The notes below the pieces were generated by a model. It saw nothing but the letters and a program-made list of their open reading frames with translations, did no database searches and was not told the DNA's origin. Shown in pieces: positions 60,466 through 64,000 of a stretch of DNA of 64,000 nucleotides. The DNA comes from Kingella potus (lineage in GTDB: Bacteria; Pseudomonadota; Gammaproteobacteria; Burkholderiales; Neisseriaceae). Both the position numbers and the translations under genes were made by a program. The stretch's first letter is position 1, and each line of letters begins with the position of its first letter. Location of the stretch: positions 372,001 to 436,000 of the forward strand of contig NZ_UGJJ01000002.1 of NCBI RefSeq assembly GCF_900451175.1, given 5' to 3'.

Positions 60466-61566
60466 ATGACCACTGTTTACAATTTTTCCGCCGGCCCGGC
60501 CGTGCTGCCCGATGCCGTGCTGCGTACCGCGCGGGAGGAGATGCTCGATTACAACGGTACGGGTGTTTCCGTGATGGCGATGAGCCACCGCTGCGATACG
60601 TTCCAAAGCATTCTCTACCACGCCGAGCAGGATCTGCGCCTGCTTTTGGGCATTCCCGCCAATTACAAAGTCTTGTTTTTGCAGGGCGGGGCGAGTGCGC
60701 AGTTTTCCCAAACGGCGATGAATCTGGCACACGGGTTTGCGCGTATCGATTCGGTGGTGAGCGGCAACTGGTCGCAGATTGCGCACAGGGAGATGGGCAA
60801 GCTCGCCGCTGCCGAAATGCATTTGGCGGCGCACGGCGGCGAACGTTACGGTTTTCTCGACGTGCCGCCCGCAGAAAGCTGGGATGTGTCGCCGCATTCG
60901 GCTTTTGTGCATTTTGTTGCCAATGAAACGGTGCACGGGCTGCAATACGGCGGGATGCCGAAACTTTCAGACGGCCTGCCGCCTTTGGTGTGCGATATGT
61001 CGAGCGAAATTCTGTCGCGCCGCATTAATGTTGCCGATTTCGGCCTGATTTACGCGGGGGCGCAGAAAAATCTGGGGCCGGCGGGGGCGACCATCGTTAT
61101 CGTCCGCGACGATCTGCTCGACCGTTGTCCAGATCATATTCCCGCCGTGTGGAGCTATAAGGCGCACGTGGAAAAACAGGGTATGTACAACACGCCCGCC
61201 ACTTATCCCATCTATATCGCCGGACTGGTGCTGCGCTGGCTGCACGCGCAGGGCGGGGTGGAGCAGATGGAGCGGCTCAACCGCCGCAAGGCGGAAACGC
61301 TTTATGCGGCGATAGACGGCAGCGGCGGCTTTTATCAGAACCGCATTGCCGCCGCCGCCCGTTCGAAAATGAATGTGGTCTTCACCACGGGAAACGCGGA
61401 TTTGGACAGCCGCTTTGCAGCGGAAGCCGATCTCGCCGGACTGCGCCAGTTGAAAGGTTATAAGACTGTGGGCGGGATGCGGGCGAGCATTTACAACGCC
61501 ATGCCCTTGGCGGGTGTGGAAGAATTGGTGCGTTTTATGGATGAGTTCCGCCGCAGAAACGGTTGA
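60466..61566 (+). CDS. serC: Phosphoserine aminotransferase
   Basis: A 366-residue PLP enzyme of serine and pyridoxal phosphate synthesis. NFSAGPAVLP start, LQGGASAQFSQ, and the PLP-lysine region IYAGAQKNLGPAG (about residue 198). YNTPATYPIYIAGLVLRWL and GGMRASIYNAMP are also typical. The ATG at 60466 fits the family; an upstream in-frame ATG at 60439 adds nine residues. A DUS at 60966 encodes LSDGLPP. Confidence 0.95.
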   Translation: MTTVYNFSAGPAVLPDAVLRTAREEMLDYNGTGVSVMAMSHRCDTFQSILYHAEQDLRLLLGIPANYKVLFLQGGASAQFSQTAMNLAHGFARIDSVVSGNWSQIAHREMGKLAAAEMHLAAHGGERYGFLDVPPAESWDVSPHSAFVHFVANETVHGLQYGGMPKLSDGLPPLVCDMSSEILSRRINVADFGLIYAGAQKNLGPAGATIVIVRDDLLDRCPDHIPAVWSYKAHVEKQGMYNTPATYPIYIAGLVLRWLHAQGGVEQMERLNRRKAETLYAAIDGSGGFYQNRIAAAARSKMNVVFTTGNADLDSRFAAEADLAGLRQLKGYKTVGGMRASIYNAMPLAGVEELVRFMDEFRRRNG

Positions 61567-61914
61567 GATGCGGGTGCGTCGGATGCTGACGCGCTTCTGA
61601 GAGGCCGTCTGAAAAATTGTTTGGAAGCCTGTTTGGCCGTATCCGTGTTTTTCAGACGGCCTGTTTGTTTTTGTTTGCCGCAAGGAGTCGGGCGGTATGG
61701 ACGATATTTAAGCCCACCCAAAATTTCGTCCTGTATTTTGCTGTGCTTATGACGCTGAATCGGTTTGGTGTCTGCTCTTAATCTGAATCAGGCGGTGTTT
61801 TGTGCGGCTGTGGTTTTTGAGGCTTGCGCAGGTGTTGCGGCAGAAATGTGCAGAGGCCGTCTGAAAATACGGTTTTCAGACGGCCTCTCTTTATCAATAT
61901 CCGGATCTGCCCGC
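61567..61914. terminator. Gene-free stretch with DUS pairs after serC and aroA
   Basis: A widely spaced DUS pair (61602-61663) follows serC and a tight DUS hairpin (61854-61886) follows aroA on the other strand. Nothing else is recognised. Confidence 0.7.
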
Positions 61915-63216
61915 TTATGCTTTGAGCGACTCGAACACTTGGAAATATTCGGGAAAGGTTTTGGCGACGCAGCCGGGGTCGTTAATGGTGATGGGTGCGC
62001 CGAGCAGGGAAACGAGGGAGAAACACATGGCGATGCGGTGGTCGTCGTAGGTGTCGATAACTGCGTCGGGAGTCAGGGCGGCGGGCGGGGTGATGCGGAT
62101 GGCATCGGGCATCTCTTCCACGCCTGCACCGACTTTGCGCAGCTCGGCGGCCATGGCGGCGATGCGGTCGGTTTCCTTCACGCGCCACGAGGCGATGTTG
62201 CGGATGGTGCAGGGCGAGTCGGCGGCAAGCGCGACGACGGCAAGGGTCATGGCGGCATCGGGGATGTGGTTGGCATCGATGTCGAATGCGCGGATCGGGC
62301 GGTTTGCCGGACGGGAGGCTTCGATGAAGTTGTCGCCCCACACGATGTCCGCACCGATTTTTTCCAACTCGGCAGCGAAGGCGGTGTCGCCTTGGACGGC
62401 GTTTCTGCCGATGCCGGTTACGCGGATGGGGCAGCCGGAAAGCAGGCCGGCGGCGAGGAAATAAGAAGCGGAGGAGGCATCGCCTTCCACATTGACGGCG
62501 GCCGGGGCGTGATAGCGGGCAGCAGCGGGCAGACGGAATGTTTGATAGGCGCTGTTTTCGACGTGTACGCCGAACTGCACCATCAGATTCAGGGTAATGT
62601 CGATATAGGGCTTGGAAATGAGTTCGCCCGATACGCGGATTTCAAAGGCTTCGCCCGTGAGCGGCAGTGCCATCAGGAGGGCGGTAAGAAACTGGCTGGA
62701 CACGCTGCCGTTTACGGTAACGCTGCGTGTGCCGTTGTCATGCCGCCGTCCGATGGCAAGCGGGGGGTAGCCGGAGTTTTCGAGATAGCGGATGTCCGCG
62801 CCGGCGCAGCGCAGGGCATCGACGAGGTCGCCGATGGGGCGTTCGTGCATACGGGGGATGCCGCGCAGGGTGTAGCGGCCGCCGAGTACGGCCAGCGCGG
62901 CGGTCAGCGGGCGGAAGGCGGTGCCGGCATTGCCGAGGAACAAATCGGCTTCGCCCACGGGAAAACGGCCGCCGCAGCCGTGTACTTTGAGGCCGTCTGA
63001 AAGGTTTTCCGAGAGGGCTTCGGTGCGGATGCCGAGTGCGGCGAGGGCTTCAAGCATACGGGCGGTGTCGTCCGATTGCAGCAGCGAACGGATGATGCAG
63101 GCGTTGTCGGAGAGGGCGGCCAAGAGCAGGGTGCGGTTGCTGATGCTTTTGGAGCCGGGCAGGGCGACGGTTGACGGTTTGAGGCGGCGGGGGGTAAGAC
63201 GGAGGAAAGATGGCAT
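61915..63216 (-). CDS. aroA: 3-phosphoshikimate 1-carboxyvinyltransferase (EPSP synthase)
   Basis: A 433-residue shikimate-pathway enzyme. Family motifs are LPGSKSISNRTL (19-30, catalytic Lys23), LFLGNAGTAFRPLTAALAVL, RMHERPIGDLVDALR, and a C-terminal DTYDDHRIAMCFSL. Class I type. The ATG at 63216 is used; a longer frame upstream is the antisense of cmk. A DUS at 62991 encodes LSDGLK. Divergent from cmk. Confidence 0.96.
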   Translation of the reverse strand: MPSFLRLTPRRLKPSTVALPGSKSISNRTLLLAALSDNACIIRSLLQSDDTARMLEALAALGIRTEALSENLSDGLKVHGCGGRFPVGEADLFLGNAGTAFRPLTAALAVLGGRYTLRGIPRMHERPIGDLVDALRCAGADIRYLENSGYPPLAIGRRHDNGTRSVTVNGSVSSQFLTALLMALPLTGEAFEIRVSGELISKPYIDITLNLMVQFGVHVENSAYQTFRLPAAARYHAPAAVNVEGDASSASYFLAAGLLSGCPIRVTGIGRNAVQGDTAFAAELEKIGADIVWGDNFIEASRPANRPIRAFDIDANHIPDAAMTLAVVALAADSPCTIRNIASWRVKETDRIAAMAAELRKVGAGVEEMPDAIRITPPAALTPDAVIDTYDDHRIAMCFSLVSLLGAPITINDPGCVAKTFPEYFQVFESLKA

Positions 63217-63288
63217 GGCGGCGTGCTGGAACAAGTAAACAAGGCTTGCTATTATGCCAAGAATTGTTAATTTGAGGAACGGACGAAA

Positions 63289-63945
63289 ATGGCAGACGTA
63301 ATCGCAATCGACGGCCCGAGCGCGTCGGGAAAAGGTACGGTGGCTTCGCGCGTGGCGGAGGCTTTTGGTATGGACTATTTGGATTCGGGCGCACTGTACC
63401 GTTTGACCGCGCTTTATGCGCAGCGGCAGGGTGCGGCATGGTCGGATGGAACTGCGGTGGCGGTTTTGGCGGCAAACCTGCCTGCGGAATTTGCGGACGG
63501 AAAAATACTGCTGGACGGCGAAGACGTGGGCGCGGAAATCCGCAGCGAGGCAGTCGGCATGGGTGCGTCGGAAGTGGCGCGGCATCCGGAAGTGCGTACC
63601 GCGCTGCTGCAACGCCAGCGTGATTTTCAGACGGCCTCCGGGCTGGTGGCCGACGGGCGCGATATGGGTTCCGTGGTGTTTCCCGATGCCGTACTCAAAA
63701 TATTCCTGACCGCTTCGGCGCAGATAAGGGCGCAACGCCGCGCCGCGCAGCTCGGCCTGCCGTGCGAAGGTGCGGCGTTTGAGCGCATTTTGTCGGACAT
63801 CGAAGCCCGCGACGAGGCCGACCGCTGCCGCGAGGCCGCACCGCTCAAACAACTCCCCGACGCGCTGCTGCTGGATACCTCGGATATGGGTATCGAAGAA
63901 GCAGTAAAAAAAGTGATTGATTGGTATGAACAAAAACAAAAGTAA
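63289..63945 (+). CDS. cmk: Cytidylate kinase
   Basis: A 218-residue CMP/dCMP kinase. P-loop DGPSASGKGT (8-17), LDSGALYRLTALYA, and DGRDMGSVVFPDA match the family. A DUS at 63627 encodes FQTASG. In many Proteobacteria rpsA follows cmk; a TATAAT at 63948 after the stop fits a promoter for the next gene, which lies outside the window. Confidence 0.95.
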   Translation: MADVIAIDGPSASGKGTVASRVAEAFGMDYLDSGALYRLTALYAQRQGAAWSDGTAVAVLAANLPAEFADGKILLDGEDVGAEIRSEAVGMGASEVARHPEVRTALLQRQRDFQTASGLVADGRDMGSVVFPDAVLKIFLTASAQIRAQRRAAQLGLPCEGAAFERILSDIEARDEADRCREAAPLKQLPDALLLDTSDMGIEEAVKKVIDWYEQKQK

Positions 63946-63947
63946 GA

Positions 63948-63953
63948 TATAAT
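63948..63953 (+). promoter_or_regulatory. -10 element downstream of cmk
   Basis: TATAAT followed by CCGCGCTTTC, identical to the pyrE upstream element. It probably drives the gene beyond the window (rpsA by usual gene order, inference). Confidence 0.4.
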
Positions 63954-64000
63954 CCGCGCTTTCGTTTTCAGACGGCCTCATCCGAACGGAATGGCCGTCT

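Overview
The window reads as a chromosomal segment of a GC-rich Neisseria species. The main evidence is the very dense neisserial DNA uptake sequence in its AG-DUS form (AGGCCGTCTGAA). It occurs as inverted pairs that act as terminators and as single copies inside genes. Supporting evidence is a dRS3 repeat (ATTCCC-N8-GGGAAT at 6097), tandem bacterioferritins, a nitrogen-poor set of typical neisserial housekeeping genes, and gene orders such as surA-lptD/amgK, rimP-nusA-infB and serC/aroA/cmk. The AG-DUS together with the high GC points to a commensal Neisseria rather than meningococcus or gonococcus; the exact species is inference.

Layout. 1-6 kb: end of hom, an Mth938-like gene, nadK, erpA, a zinc-ribbon membrane protein, ubiE with a DUF971 gene, and nadE. 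6-11 kb: nitroreductase, a small lipoprotein, and accB/accC separated by a Pmp3/YqaE-like gene, then gcvH. 11-17.8 kb: a small secreted protein, radA, typA, bfrA-bfrB, and zupT with a Fur-box-like site. 18.4-21.4 kb: a MORN-type secreted protein coupled to an aldehyde dehydrogenase, and a secreted FG-GAP-like protein. 21.6-25.5 kb: cysTWA sulfate importer facing bioB. 25.5-26.5 kb: a 1-kb repeat field. 26.5-29 kb: an inactive-looking RBBP9-type hydrolase and small envelope proteins. 29-32.4 kb: xthA, pyrE, a zinc-ribbon protein, argA.

32.6-43.3 kb is the accessory block: a decayed IS3-family element, then a prophage remnant ending at tRNA-Leu(UAG). The remnant holds a roughly 2455-residue polyvalent protein (ADP-ribosyltransferase-like, HExxH protease-like and BECR-nuclease-like regions), a 5'-truncated partner gene, and a rearranged lysis cassette (small membrane protein, holin, endolysin fused to an Rz-like spanin, embedded Rz1). 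Seven DUS copies inside the phage gene argue for long residence or adaptation to Neisseria.

43.6-48.1 kb: GAF protein, ribA, pgl, hexR, TfoX-N protein, and a sirtuin without the usual zinc cysteines. 48.1-48.8 kb: repeats. 48.8-54.2 kb: envelope biogenesis (surA-lptD, divergent amgK, lpxL). 54.2-55.1 kb: a small AT-rich island. 55.3-60.3 kb: rimP-nusA-infB with a probable leader attenuator. 60.4-64 kb: serC, aroA and cmk.

The most distinctive non-coding feature is a family of short hairpin repeats (TAGGGTGTG...CGCACGCG) whose stems change in a compensating way between copies. They are interleaved with DUS hairpins and in places amplified as 189-bp and 266-bp tandem units.
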